Origin: Armigeres subalbatus
Lineage: Eukaryota > Arthropoda > Insecta > Diptera > Culicidae
DNA: 64,000 bases
NCBI RefSeq assembly: GCF_024139115.2
Contig: NW_026943522.1
Span: forward strand, 124,001 to 188,000
Direction: 5' to 3'
Part shown: in pieces, positions 52,488 to 63,847 of the stretch
How the letters are laid out: every line of letters starts with the position of its first letter
How positions within the stretch are numbered: position 1 is the first letter of the stretch
The notes under the pieces: model-generated
Database searches by the model: none
Told to the model about the DNA's origin: nothing
Seen by the model: the letters and a program-made list of their open reading frames with translations, nothing else
Program-made: the position numbers and the translations under genes

Positions 52488-52612
52488 AACGGTAATAATC
52501 AATAGTTACAATGGGCCTTACAAATTTATGGACAGTTTTCGAGGCGATTGATAAGAAAATCTCGAAAATCCACCTAAAGATAAAAGAGCTATTAGCGTTT
52601 TAAATCTCCCCA
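52488..52612 (-). repeat. Unclassified 105-bp repeat, copy 2
   Basis: Reverse-orientation match to 30495-30598. Its end overlaps the outer end of the palindromic element, so the palindrome may belong to this repeat family. Confidence 0.65.
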
Positions 52613-52725
52613 AATTTCGTGACGGTTTCGAATTTGGAAATGCTCGTTTTGCACCCTGTATCCCTGTATCCCTGTCTTCCCCTTAGACGTAGTTTACGTC
52701 AAAAGTGGAGATACTTATTTCGTTC

Positions 52726-53020
52726 GGGGCCCTCCTTAGCCGTGCGGTAAGACGAGCGGCTACAAAGCAAGACCATGCTGAGGGTGGCTGGGTTCGATTC
52801 CTGGTGCCGGTCTAGGCAATTTTCGGATTGGAAATTGTCTCAACTTCCTTGGGCATAAAAGTATCATTGTGTTAGCCTCATGATATACGAATGCAAAAAT
52901 GGTAACTTGGCTTAGAAACCTCGCAGTTTATAACTGTGGAAGTGCTTAATGAACACTAAGCTGCGAGGCGGCTCTGTCCCATTGTGGGGATGTAATGCCA
53001 ATAAGAAGAAGAAGAAGAAG
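52726..53020 (+). mobile_element. Complete tRNA-derived SINE
   Basis: A-box region TTAGCCGTGCGGTAAG (52734-52749), B-box GGTTCGATTCC (52791-52801), tRNA-unrelated body, and an AAGAAGAAG tail. The 9-bp target duplication ATTTCGTTC lies at 52717-52725 and 53021-53029. The family resembles mosquito Feilai-type SINEs by structure; the name is not verified. Confidence 0.92.
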
Positions 53021-53109
53021 ATTTCGTTCATGAGGCAAAACCCCTTTTAGTTGGCAGCTCTTTGGGAACAACGTACCCCGCGTCGGCGAATCAGCATTCT
53101 GGTATGAAC

Positions 53110-53250
53110 AGTGCGTGCAGACGCATAATACATTGTAAGTTCGACTCACCAGGGCGTAAGGCCTGTATACAAAATTTCGCACCGATCGGTTCAGTAGTTT
53201 ACGAGTCTATAAGGGTCAGTCAGACAGAAATTCACTTTTATGTATATAGA
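53110..53250 (-). mobile_element. Helitron-like 5' end (minus strand)
   Basis: Minus strand starts TCTATATACATAAAAGTGAA, the Helitron-type start seen at 33997, and continues with CTGTCTGACTGACC and ACCGATCGGTGCGAAATTTTG. No 3' end is found. A (GAA)n run (53250-53280) abuts it. Confidence 0.6.
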
Positions 53251-53280
53251 AGAAGAAGAAGAAGAAGAAGAAGAAGAAGA

Positions 53281-54679
53281 TATATAGAAGATTAGGATCA
53301 ACAATTAGCTTTAGACGATAAATAATTAGATTTAAGGAAATTATTGTTTCCGGCTCCGTAACGCTTTACGGCAAGTGAGCCTTCCAAACAAATGATAATT
53401 AAAAAAAGGAAATTATTTATTGCTCTAGCTCAGCTATTCAGTTCGGTCAAACTCCATGTATTGATATATGTACGAACAAAGGTAGATAGAAAATACAATC
53501 AATTGATAGCGCTTGACATTCTTTCGTTACATTTATCGTCTACTGTGGTCTCATATTTATGGCTGATCGAGTAATCCTGTCTCACCGGGGTGTTGGTTTC
53601 TGGTCGTTCGTAACATAGTTGCGAACGACCAGAAAGGCTAGTTGGAGTAAGATGAGCTCGATATCTCCACTGTTAGCTTTGTGCGGTGAATGAAACCATC
53701 GATTCTCCAAAGATTTTTACTAGAGAAAAAGTATTGGTTGTCAAATTCGTCCCACTCCGCACTGAGAGACTGAATTCTTTCGCGTTGCGGTTTCTTATTT
53801 TCCACTGGCGAATTGGCTCGTGTAGTGCATAGTTGCTAATCTCTGTTTCAGACACGATTTTAAAACTGCTGCTGCTGTGCAACTAATGTAATAAATATAA
53901 ACTTGATTTGGATAGTTAAAAGAGATTGGGATTTTAGTGTGGTAATACATACATACATTTTGAAGTGGCCGGGTTTCTGTCAAAACACGCCAAGCGCAAA
54001 CATAAATCGTCAAATTTTTACCTAACTTTTCGAGTAGCAGATCCAATTGATTACAAATTCTACTAGATATCCTTCAACCCCACAACTGAGGGTATCCTAC
54101 AATAAATGTACGCATGAGTTTATATGATTTCATTTCCGTTTTCTTTCTACGAACAAAATACTACAAGTCAGTGGTCAGTTCCGCAGGACCCCGACCAAGT
54201 ATTGTTATGAATTGTTCGACCATTCTGCTAACAATAGTATAGATACATAGTGTCAAGAAAACTCTTTTATTAGGAGTTATATTCCGTTGATAGATAAGAT
54301 AAGAAAGTTTTTCCATTTGAGAGAGTTCTTTATACGCTCAGTTGAAAAGGGGTTTCCCTCCACCCAAAATGAAATAAAATTGCTAGGTATGGAGGAATAA
54401 AAATAACAATATATTTGTTAGTCCACTATTCATAGCTCACCTGGAGTATCGTCCATACTATGACCGAGAAAATAAGATTCATCTTCAATCGTTCCTTCCG
54501 GCATTCAAGAAAGCAATACAAAAACCAGAGACGACAAATTTGAGTGGCACTTTACAGGTGGATATACCAACAAAAATTGATGCCAACAGCTCCAGAAATA
54601 ACATTCACTTGGGAAATATGTAGGTAGGTCTGAGATAACGGTTGGTGTCCGATTGCTATGTGCACGTGGTTGAAAGTAG
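53281..54679. other. Intergenic, nothing recognised
   Basis: Short frames only. GTTCGTAAC..GTTGCGAAC near 53605 is a small hairpin. No supported gene. Confidence 0.4.
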
Positions 54680-56311
54680 TGTAACCGACGGCTACATAAT
54701 TTAGGTTTGTGACTCGGTCACAAATAATTTTCTATAAGTACTTGATGCGACTCTGGGCAATGCTCAAGGGAAGAAATGAGCGATCTCCCATTCTCCCACT
54801 GTCTCTCCCTATTTCCACGACACACTCACTCTCGTTTCGGTAGATTTGCTGACAGCGGTTAGTACAACTGTGGCAAAAAACTCAGCCAAGATTCCGTGCA
54901 ACATCCAGGGTCGGACAAGGAGCGGTAGAACTCACGTAGCACGTATAGAAAATTCGTCAAACTCGGGTTTGGTCGGATTCTTATGAGAATGTATTAAGGT
55001 CGTACTCGGCATGCTAGCACGGTGAAATTAATTCTGCTCGGAACGTGCTAGAGAGCAGTAAGTGCGCGACGTGAGTAAAATCAAAGTTCGCAAAAAGTGC
55101 GTTTTCAGACTTATAGTGATTTTTTTAATATATCTGTATTGTTCTTTCTTAGGTCTAGTGGCATTAAATAGCTAATTACGCTATAAATAGTATTAGTAGT
55201 GATCTAACTATTATATACAAGTGGTTAGTAGTGTAAAAAAAAACGATAGATACCTAAAAGAAATCTAAAACCTATTGTATCTTAAAGCTAGGGTGGTGTT
55301 TCAATGCTAGTTCCCCCCGTGGCGTGTAACTAAGTACACTGAAGATCGAATAGAAAAAGGTAAATTTTCAATATGCCGTATGAATTCGAAGATATACTAG
55401 TCGTTTTAAGTGCGCTTGTGTTCTACGAAAAAAACGTGGTCTAAATCTAATATGGCGGGTAGGTCCAAGACAGGACCTTTTTCTTTTATATTTCGGTCCA
55501 GCTATTGTCTGCGACGCCATCGCGGTCGGGCAAACAACGGACAGCACATTATAATAGCGCAGTGACGAAAGGCGAGAAAGGGACGGAAAAATAACGATAC
55601 GAGGTCGCCATCTTGAACTCGGATCAGAAGTGCGGAGTGGATAGAAAGTCCAGCGGCAATATCGAGGCCAAGCCGGTCTGCCCCCGCAATAATTCGCCAG
55701 CCTCGGGAAGGGTCCTGAGTAATCGCGAGCACCCTGGGGTTCTCACAACAAGACGCTGTGTATTCCGTTTCGTCGCAGGCGCGCAGATAGTGTCCTACCG
55801 TCCGACCTCGAATTCCGGACCGCTGGCCCGAAACCGTCACCATCATCTGCGACCACCATCACGTACCACCAAAACCTAGACCTAACAACCGCAAGTAGAA
55901 ACTGTGACGTCACATAGCTAGTAAGAAATGGCCAAAATTAGAAAAATGTAAAGTTTGTAATTATACGTATGTGCATGAATTCGATCGCTTTAGTACAATT
56001 TCAGTGTGTTGAAAGTTTCACTATTAGTCTGGTTTGTCCCGTTTTATCCCGGACCCAGAAAGGGGTCACCATGCCTCACTCTCTAACGGTCCTATTAGAA
56101 TTTTGTTCGCCGTGTGGCCTTTGAGTGGTGCAATCATAAGAAGTGGCTTGGGAGTTTCACCCATCCGAGTTATGCTGATGGATATGTTGCACCTTAAAGT
56201 GAGTTCCCAATAGAGGTGGATCATCGAGTGACGTTGAGTTTGTTGTGTCGATTCCCCTTCTTCCGACCCTGAAGATCCCCTTTTCCACTGAGCATAGTCT
56301 AGGGGGCTATA
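54680..56311 (+). repeat. Solo LTR related to the Ty3-type element
   Basis: Begins TGTAACCGACGG and ends GGGGGCTATA. The 4-bp direct repeat GTAG lies at 54676-54679 and 56312-56315. Internal landmarks parallel the LTR at 8037-9406: AAGTGCGCGACGTGA, CACCATCATC/ACCGCAAGTA, GTGACGTCAC. There is no internal domain, so one LTR was left by recombination. The terminal CA has become TA. Confidence 0.65.
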
Positions 56312-56315
56312 GTAG

Positions 56316-56770
56316 TTGGTCAGCTTAATCCGATTACGAATTGGAAAATAAATATTGAATCTGAGTTAAAGAAAACGTTCCAAGTTTTGGCAGATTTTGA
56401 AGTGAAATGAAACGAAACTATTTAATCATTGTTGGCCAAACAAATATTTTGCTTCGCTCGACACGAACCCTCGCTTCCTAACTTTTCTTGATTTTTTGTC
56501 AGTTATAGGTATATATCGTGGAGAAAAAACTGATTTTATGTGTCATTTTCAATGCTTAGGATCATATTTCATTATCAGGCAGCTGAGTGAAAGCAACTTT
56601 TTTGAAAAGAAAAACTGAAAGATGCGCTGAATACAAAAGTTGGCGTTGAAGAGTAAGGCGTAATAAAAGAAGATTAATGACTAACATTATCCGCTATGAA
56701 ACTTGATGTGATGTGAATAATATAAATATTGAACAGATTGTCCAACGGACAATGTTTATATCGGGAGATG
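56316..56770. other. Intergenic, nothing recognised
   Basis: AT-rich sequence without a supported gene. Confidence 0.4.
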
Positions 56771-56778
56771 GAAAATGT

Positions 56779-57067
56779 CTTCTTCTTCTTATTGGCATTA
56801 CATCCCCCACTGGGACCTTGCCGCCTCGCTACTTAGTGTTCATTCAGCACTTTCACAGTTATTTACTACGAGGTTTCTCAGCCAAGTTACCATTTTTTGC
56901 ATTCGTATATCATGTGGCTAACACGATGATAGTTTTATGCCCAGGGAAGTCGAGACAATTTCCAAACCGAAATTGTCTATACCGGCACCGGGAATCGAAC
57001 CCAGCCACCCTCAGCGTGATCTTGCTTTATAGCCGCGTATGTTACCGCACGGCTAAGGAGGGCCCCT
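56779..57067 (-). mobile_element. Complete tRNA-derived SINE (minus strand)
   Basis: Same family as 52726-53020, reverse orientation. B-box complement GGAATCGAACC at about 56991-57001. The 8-bp target duplication GAAAATGT lies at 56771-56778 and 57068-57075. Confidence 0.9.
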
Positions 57068-57149
57068 GAAAATGTATGTATCATATTTTGGTGAACATCC
57101 CTAATCTAGAAGCGATTCTATGGATTTTATCATCATTTGTAAAAAGGTA

Positions 57150-57635
57150 GGGGAGAACGGTCCAAAATGCACCCCTGGGGCAAAATGGCCTCACTCATAA
57201 AATCACTCATATAATCTGTTTTAGTACATTTATGAACGAATATTACCATTACAATTCATAATTAGTTATCCATCCTTAAGCTACATTAAAAAAATAGCAA
57301 AATCCTTTCATATTCACTCAAATTTAACGATTTGCTATTTTTCCACCACATCCGTAAGAATGTAGTTCAATCCATTAAGAAAAAACAAACAACCATGCGT
57401 TCACCATCATTTTACATGCAATTGAGTCATTTTAGACCACCATTCGGGCGTTTTTTTATAGGCCTATTTTTATAACATTTTTTAAATGCGTTATAAAGTC
57501 ATGAAAACCTTAGTGTTTTGAATAGGAGATCATTGTGAAATGTAGCTGGGTTTGTAAATTTGGCACCTATACGTTGAAATATGGGCGAAAACATCGAAAA
57601 AGCTTAAGGGGTGCATTTTGGGGACCGTTCTCCCC
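57150..57635. mobile_element. TA-target MITE with GGGGAGAACGG ends
   Basis: Ends GGGGAGAACGGTCC and GGACCGTTCTCCCC, followed inward on both sides by AAAATGCACCCC. TA lies at 57148-57149 and 57636-57637. AT-rich interior, no coding. Confidence 0.88.
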
Positions 57636-57637
57636 TA

Positions 57638-58128
57638 TTTATGTAACCAGCTAAAGAAAGATTTTTTATTCGACATCTTTTGTTTGTTAGTTTATCCAAC
57701 AAGACTTGCCAATGCGGTGAACCTGTTTCCGAAAAAGAACATGCCCTCCGACATTTTGAAACATTCATGATACTAACGCTGCTTAGCATTTTCATGGCGA
57801 AACGAAATATGAAATTTTTTATGGATTTGAAACGAAACGAGAAATAGATTAATTGTCCATGCCCATATAGCACGTGTGAAGATTAGGGGGGGGGGGGTGT
57901 ATGGTCTAATGTCCACGGTGCACACAAATTTTTGAAAATATGTATGAGCAATTGACCACCCTGGGCTGGGATTCCGCTATATTTTATTGAATAGTTTTTT
58001 GCCTTGTACTATTACAATGAATATTTTTAAAGCTGGGTAATAATTGGTTCGCGACCAATACGTTTTAGTAAAATAAAAAGTAGGCTATTAGTCGTTAATT
58101 TACCACGACACGATTTCACGGTGTCAGG
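57638..58128. other. Intergenic, nothing recognised
   Basis: A G-run at 57886-57897. No gene supported. Confidence 0.4.
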
Positions 58129-59496
58129 CCATTTGGCTGAATACCATTTGGCCGAATTCCATTTGGCCGAGTGCCGTTTGGCCGAACGGGTCGTTTGGCC
58201 GAATGCCGTTTGGCCGAATAGTTCAAAAAGTTGACCTCAGATTACGAATAGTGAAGAGTGAGAAATGAGAAGTAGGAAGAGAGAAGAGAGAAGTGAAAAG
58301 TGAGAAGAGGGAATGAACTGAGAACTGAAAACAGAGAACTTCTTCCTTCTTTCTTCGTCCTTCGTCCTTTTGCCTTCTTCTTTCTTACTTTTCCTTTCTT
58401 CTTTCTTCCTTCTCCTTTCTTCTTTTTATTCCTTGTACTTTCTTACTTCTTCTTAGTTGTTTCTTCCTCCTTCTCCCCTCTTCCTTCTTTTTATTTCTTC
58501 CTTCTTCCTTTTTTCATTCTTCAATTTTTCCTTCTTCCTCTTCCCTTCTCTCTTTCTTTCTTATTTCGTGTTTGTCTTCCTTCCTCCTTTTCGCTGATTC
58601 CTTCCTGCATCCTTCTTCTTCTTTCTTCCTTTTTCCTTCTTCCGTCTTCCTTCTCCCTTCTTCATTCTTACTTTTTCCTTCTTCTTTCTTCCTTCTTCCT
58701 TTTTCCTTTTCCCTTCTTTCTTCTTCCTTATTCCTTCTTCTTTCTTCCTTCTTCCTTGAAATATTTATCCAACCTTCTTCCTTCTTCCTTCTTTTTTCTT
58801 ATTTCTTCCTTCTCTTTTCTTCCTTTTTGCTTCTTTCTTCTTCTTTCTTCCTTCTTCCTTCTTCCCTCTTCCTTCTTCTTTCTTCCTTCTCCCTTTCTCC
58901 TTCTTCCTTCTTCTTTCTTCCTTCTTCCTTTTTCCTTCTTCCTTCTCCCTTCTTCCTTCTTCCTTCTTCATTCTTCATTCTTCATTATTCCTTCTTACTT
59001 CTTCCTTCTTCCTTCTTCCTTCTTCCATCTTCCTTCTTCTTTCTTCTTTCTACCTTCTTCCTTCTACCTTCTTCCTTCTTCCTTCTTCCTTTTTCCTTCT
59101 TTCTTCTTCCTTCTTCCTTCTTTCTTCTTCCTTCTCCCGTCTTCCCTCTTCCCTCTTCCTTCTTCCCTTCTTCCCTCTTCCTTCTTCCTTCTTCTGCCTT
59201 CTTCTTCATTCTGCCTTCTTCTTCATTCTTTCTTCTTCTTCTTTCTTCCTTCTTTCCTCTTCCTTTTTCTTCTTGTTTGTTTATTCTTCATTCAAAGATG
59301 ATATTGCTTCGCATTGCTTGCTACTCGCTGTATCACTTATCACCTTGCACCAAATATCTTCCTTCTTGTCAATAACTTCACACTACTAATTTCTCATTTG
59401 TCACTTCTCACTTTCTGCTTCCCACTACAAAGATTTCTTACCTCTCATTAATCATTACTCACACACTTAATACATTTTGGCATTCGGCCAAATGAC
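58129..59496. repeat. TTTGGCCGAA array and 0.9-kb polypyrimidine block
   Basis: Six TTTGG(C/T)(C/T)GAA units at 14-17 bp spacing (58129-58220). GAGAAG-type purine runs follow (58250-58330), then about 935 bp of almost pure C/T built from TTCCTTCTTC units (58335-59275), then TTCTCA/CACTTCTCAC words, and the motif in complement (CATTCGGCCAAATGACC, 59478). The 333-codon frame here and its antisense Lys/Glu frames are low-complexity translation, not genes. Confidence 0.88.
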
Positions 59497-59538
59497 CCTA
59501 AACCGATTTCACTCGGATTTTATTTTCGATTCAGGTGG

Positions 59539-59692
59539 CGTACACTAATTACCTAAGCAAATTTTCTGGGTTTTTCAACACCCCCTCCCCCCATGTAAGA
59601 TTTTTCACATACAGATATTTGTTCATTTATATGGAGCGTAAGAAAATGGCAGACCCCCCGCCCCCTCTAGGTGCTTACGTAATTAGTGTACG
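59539..59692. mobile_element. MITE with CGTACACTAATTAC ends
   Basis: CGTACACTAATTACCTAAGCA is mirrored by TGCTTACGTAATTAGTGTACG. C-rich blocks CCCCCTCCCC and CCCCCCGCCCCCT lie inside. Related in style to 7379-7655. Confidence 0.75.
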
Positions 59693-60066
59693 ACCCCTAA
59701 GTATCAATTGTTGAGTTAATTTCTTCGCCGAATTCATTCGAATCCAGTCCGTACTATATAATTTTCTTCAGCACTCTTTAAAACGTTAGATTTGTTACAA
59801 TTATTGTTCTACTATCCCAGTTAAATGTTCTTGAACTGCTTCAATCGGTTGTTCTACCATGCAGGTTTATGAGCAGTTCCTATACAGTTCCTATGCATAG
59901 CGTCATGAATAGCGATGGCACTGGTAATAATCTCAGTGAAGAAACCGACAGCATCATCCCCGTTGTGGAATGATTTGATAATGCTCCAATCGGCAGCGAG
60001 CAATATTATATTAGGCGCTATTTTCGTCAAGTAGGGTTACGGCGGGTATTTTCGCTTGCGTTCTCA
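59693..60066. other. Intergenic, nothing recognised
   Basis: Unique sequence without a supported gene. Confidence 0.4.
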
Positions 60067-60239
60067 GGGTGTCTACTCATCTGTAAAAATAAATTTCCCT
60101 GATTTTTCCAGGTGTTTTACATTAATTTCCAGGCAAAAACAAACGTACCATATATAGATTTTAGCAGCAAAATAATCAATTCAAAAAAGTAAATATTGCG
60201 AAAAAATTTATTTTAAGAATATTTTGGTGGCTTCACAAA

Positions 60240-60780
60240 AACAATGTTGTAAATTACTTAAGAAATTCCTCCAGGAATTCCTTCGCAAGTTCACCCAGAA
60301 ATTGCTTCAGCCATTCAATCAAAATTCCTTCAGGAATCACATAGGAAATTCCTCCAGGTATTCCTTTGAAAATCTCTCCATAGATTCCATCGGAAAATCC
60401 TCCGGATTTTAAGAATTGCTTCAGAACTTACTCCAGGATTTAATTTGAAAATTTCTTTGCTAAAACTTTAGAAAACATCTCAAGGAATTGTTTCGGAAAT
60501 TCCTTTAGAGATGCATTTAGCGATTCCTTTACAATGTTTTTAAATTCCTTTAGGTGTTTGTTCGAAAATGTCTTGTGAAAATCCTTCGGAAATACCTTTA
60601 TAAAATACTTTGCAGATTTCTTCAGATATTCCTCTGATTTTTTTTATGAATTTCTTTGGAAACTTTTTTTTAAAAGAAACTTAAGAAAACTTCTTAAGGA
60701 AATGTACCGGAAATATGTTTTGGAATTTCTTCAGGAAATCCTTCAGAACTTCTTACGAAAACTCCTTCAGGAAATGTGTT
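60240..60780. repeat. GAATTCCTTC-rich degenerate array
   Basis: (G)GAATTCCTTC(A/C)GG words at irregular 20-35 bp spacing, like 18.6-19.9 kb in the opposite sense. A further block lies at 61260-61640. Frame 60224-60412 is repeat translation. Confidence 0.65.
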
Positions 60781-60949
60781 CATGCAAAAATATGAGATTG
60801 CTGGGTCCATGACGTTATGCATAAGGACGTTAGGCAAATACCTTCTTTATGTCGTGTGCTGTTTTTGGGGCATTTTATGCTTAACATCCTTTATGCCTAA
60901 CGTACTCATACCTAACGACCTGTTCGCGTGACCAACATCTAGTTTGTTC

Positions 60950-61250
60950 TAGTTTGTGGCCAACACCTAGTTAGCTCGGACATAGCAGCCAAGGTACCGG
61001 TACTAAAAGTGTCAAATGGCCAAATTATAGCTTATTCAGATTACGCCATTTATGATCATAAAAATCATGATAAACAACAACCTGATGCCATCCCTATACA
61101 TTAAATTTTCTTTCTCCCCTTTAACACGATATTTTATTCGATACATAATCTAATCGTAATCTGAATAGGCTATTAAGCTTATTGAAGCATATTTTGGCAG
61201 AATAATTTCAATGGTTTCAGCGCCACTAGCGTTCTATTACTGCTTTATTG
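60950..61250 (-). repeat. Core shared with 18905-19080
   Basis: Reverse match includes ACGCTAGTGGCGCTG and GCTTCAATAAGCTTA. In both copies the core is flanked by GAATTCC arrays. Confidence 0.7.
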
Positions 61251-61654
61251 TAAAAACCTTCGGAAAATGCTTCGGATATTTTTTTAAACTCATTTGGATT
61301 TTTTAGGAACTCATTCAGAAGTATCTTGAGGAAAACTTTAGAAAACACCTGGAGGTGTTTTTCCGGATATTTTGCTTTTAAGAATTCTTTGGAAATACTT
61401 CGAGAATACCTTTAGAAACACCTTTGAAAAATCCATTCGGGAATCCTTCGGCTATTCTTTCAAGAATTCCTTTAGCAAAAATCCTTCATAGATTACTCTA
61501 CACTTTTTTAAAAAATCTCTTCAGGTTCCCTTTCGGGAATTTCTTTTAAAAAAACATACAAAAAATCGTCCGGAAATTCGTTTTGAAATTCCTCCGGGAA
61601 TTCTATTAGGTTTTTATTTTTCAAAAGTCTCCAGAAATAATTTAGAAAATTGCT

Positions 61655-61975
61655 AATCGTTCTTATGGTCTACGTCTCCGTTCTTATGGTCTATACGTCT
61701 CCGAATTTCTCTGCTGGTATCATTTTCGGCAGTCACCAGTGAGCCCAAGTACACAAATTCTTCTACCACCTCGATTTCGTCACCACCGATGCCAACTCGC
61801 GGTGGGTGGCTCACATTGTCTTCTCTTGAACCTCTTCCTATCGTGTACTTCGTCTTCGACGTGTTGATGACTAGTCCGATCCGCTTGGCTTCCCTCTTCA
61901 GTCTGATGTAGGCTTCCTCCATTCCTTCCTTCCTCCATCTCAAAGTTACGTGCCATAATATCTTTGTTTTCTTTA
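61655..61975 (-). pseudogene. RTE reverse-transcriptase fragment
   Basis: Minus strand reads MEEAYIRLKREAKRIGLVIN, IEVVEEFVYLGSLVTAEND and REIRRRI, nearly the same as 24720-24960 in the RTE copy at 24181-27602. It is truncated at both ends and bounded by a small duplication (TTCTTATGGTCTA twice, 61657-61695). Confidence 0.85.
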
Positions 61976-62231
61976 GAAGATGGCAAAACGTTTTTTGCGG
62001 AACAACGATCCATTAACGTTCACTACATTTTCAATAGATTTGATTGGTAATTCAAATACTCTTAAGGATTTTTTCATCTTTTGAGCGAATTTCACTCATG
62101 GTCACCGGGGATTGAAACTTCCCTGATTATGTCAAGATTTCTCTGATAATTCCAGGTATTTTCCAGGTGGGGAGAAATTCCCTGACAATTCCAGGTTTTC
62201 CAGGTGTTCCAGGTAGTAGACACCCTGGTTC

Positions 62232-63470
62232 TTATTATCGTCAAAACCCAATAAAAGATACACTTTTTTTTGGTTGTTTCCTACTTGAAACAACAGAAAG
62301 ACACTTTTTCCATCTATGTGCGGGACCAGGACCGTATGACCAAAACCGTTTTAACTGGTTTCCCTGACATAGGAAGGAAATCCGGAAGATGATGCTCAAA
62401 CCAAAACGGAACGATGACCACGCGCTTTACCTACTTATATAAAAATGAAGTGAACACCTCGATGTCTCTCCAAAATATGTCGAAAAATATATCCAAAAAA
62501 ACAAATCGAAATGTCTTCCCCATCTCCTCGTTAGAGCAACTTGAAGAAATCACAGTTCTACATGCTTCCGTATCCGTATATCAAAACACCACATATTTTT
62601 TGCTATTTGAGGACCCAAATAAATTCAATATGAATTCAAACATAAATTCAATGCATATTACTATTTTGTTTTTTTTTTTGCAATTTTCAATAGATCATTT
62701 GTAGTTTAGTATTTTTCTACACCTAACCTTATTCAATAAAAGGTTATAGTGATGAATGTTACGCTTTGAAATATTTATCCAACTCGTTACACGGAAAATA
62801 AAAAAAAATAATCCTGAAAATTTAACAATTGCAATAAGTCAGTATTGAATAGGAATTTTCAAATTTTAATGCCCGAATAGAAAGCAAAATATTAATTGTG
62901 AACTAAAACAAAAAATTGGGTTGTAGAGGCTTAATTATAGAATCCATTTGTACTTTGCGTGAAGTTTGCTCATGTGTGCATTAATAAACATCATAAGTTA
63001 AATTAATAGATTTTCGCCAACAAAAATGTTTAGAACTTTTACAGCGAACGAAAAAAAATCTATTGCAGTTTATTTTCCCGCATAAATAAAAACCATCTGT
63101 ATTACTGTAATTATGATTCATATGAATCAAGCTATATGGTTACTAAACATATTATAATCGACTTAACATGTGATTGTGACTTTGTCTAGAACAAATACCA
63201 TACACCATTTTAAATCTGCAACACCATATACAATAATGTCACAACATATTATTTCTTTACATTTTCTTATAATCCATTTTTGATTTTCTTTAGGAAGAAA
63301 ATGATAATCAATTGTGACTAGTCATCAACAGATATAGTAACAATACTAAATGTAGCTATGATATAGTCCTGTATCCTTTGAAGCTAATTTATTTTCATTG
63401 TGATTCCACACATACAGTTAAAAACCATATGGTTGAATGATAAAATTATAGCAAGCGTTCTTTTTCTGTA
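62232..63470. other. Intergenic or intronic, nothing recognised
   Basis: AT-rich unique sequence. No frame here is supported. Confidence 0.4.
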
Positions 63471-63476
63471 ATAAGT

Positions 63477-63847
63477 GTGCGTAAATATCTCAGACGTATC
63501 TATAGTTATAGTCCATATATGGACAGACGTAGGTACTACGGTCATGTTTTGTTTAGAACTGAAGATTGCGGGTTGCCTCAACCAGACAGTTTCTACGATA
63601 GTGATCTGTTGTGCAATATTTTATTTTATTTGTTGCATCACCAAATGGTAAGTATATAATCAAATTCATCCATGCAGTATAAATTAAATGTTTATAGTTA
63701 AAAATTGTTGATCTTGATGTTCTTTGCTTGTTTTTTTTACAGGGATCGAATGGATGCGTTTCTCCAGGTACCAAAATGGTATCCCTTCACGTCGCAAATT
63801 CCGCAAGCGGCAGTAAGCTGATGTTTGCGTTTTTTCCATGTAACTGA
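63477..63847 (+). other. Candidate host exons (plus strand), spliced 63648-63742
   Basis: A good intron is visible: donor GTAAGT at 63648, and acceptor after GTTCTTTGCTTG and T-run ACAG ending 63742. The first exon frame (YSPYMDRRRYYGHV ... FYLLHHQM) is open for about 57 codons. Joined in phase, it continues 34 codons to TGA near 63847; an alternative phase reads DRMDAFLQVPKWYPF and meets a GTAAGC donor at about 63813. The product is unknown. The opposite strand has a competing open frame. Confidence 0.35.

Larger units (their letters stand above)
60067..62226. mobile_element. 2.2-kb inverted-repeat element with CAGGGTGTCTACT ends
   Basis: CAGGGTGTCTACT at 60067-60079 is mirrored at 62214-62226. 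GTTCT stands directly outside both ends (60062-60066, 62227-62231), a possible 5-bp target duplication. Subterminal CCAGGTGTT/CCTGGAA words occur on both sides. It contains GAATTCC arrays, a shared core and an RTE fragment, and no transposase. The CAGGG terminus resembles hAT-like elements, but the duplication length does not fit hAT. Confidence 0.65.

Noticed and set aside
58300..59375. Long open frames of 333 and 267 codons, hydrophobic Phe/Leu/Ser/Pro
   Set aside because: They translate a polypyrimidine simple-sequence block; open in several frames and on both strands only because of low complexity.
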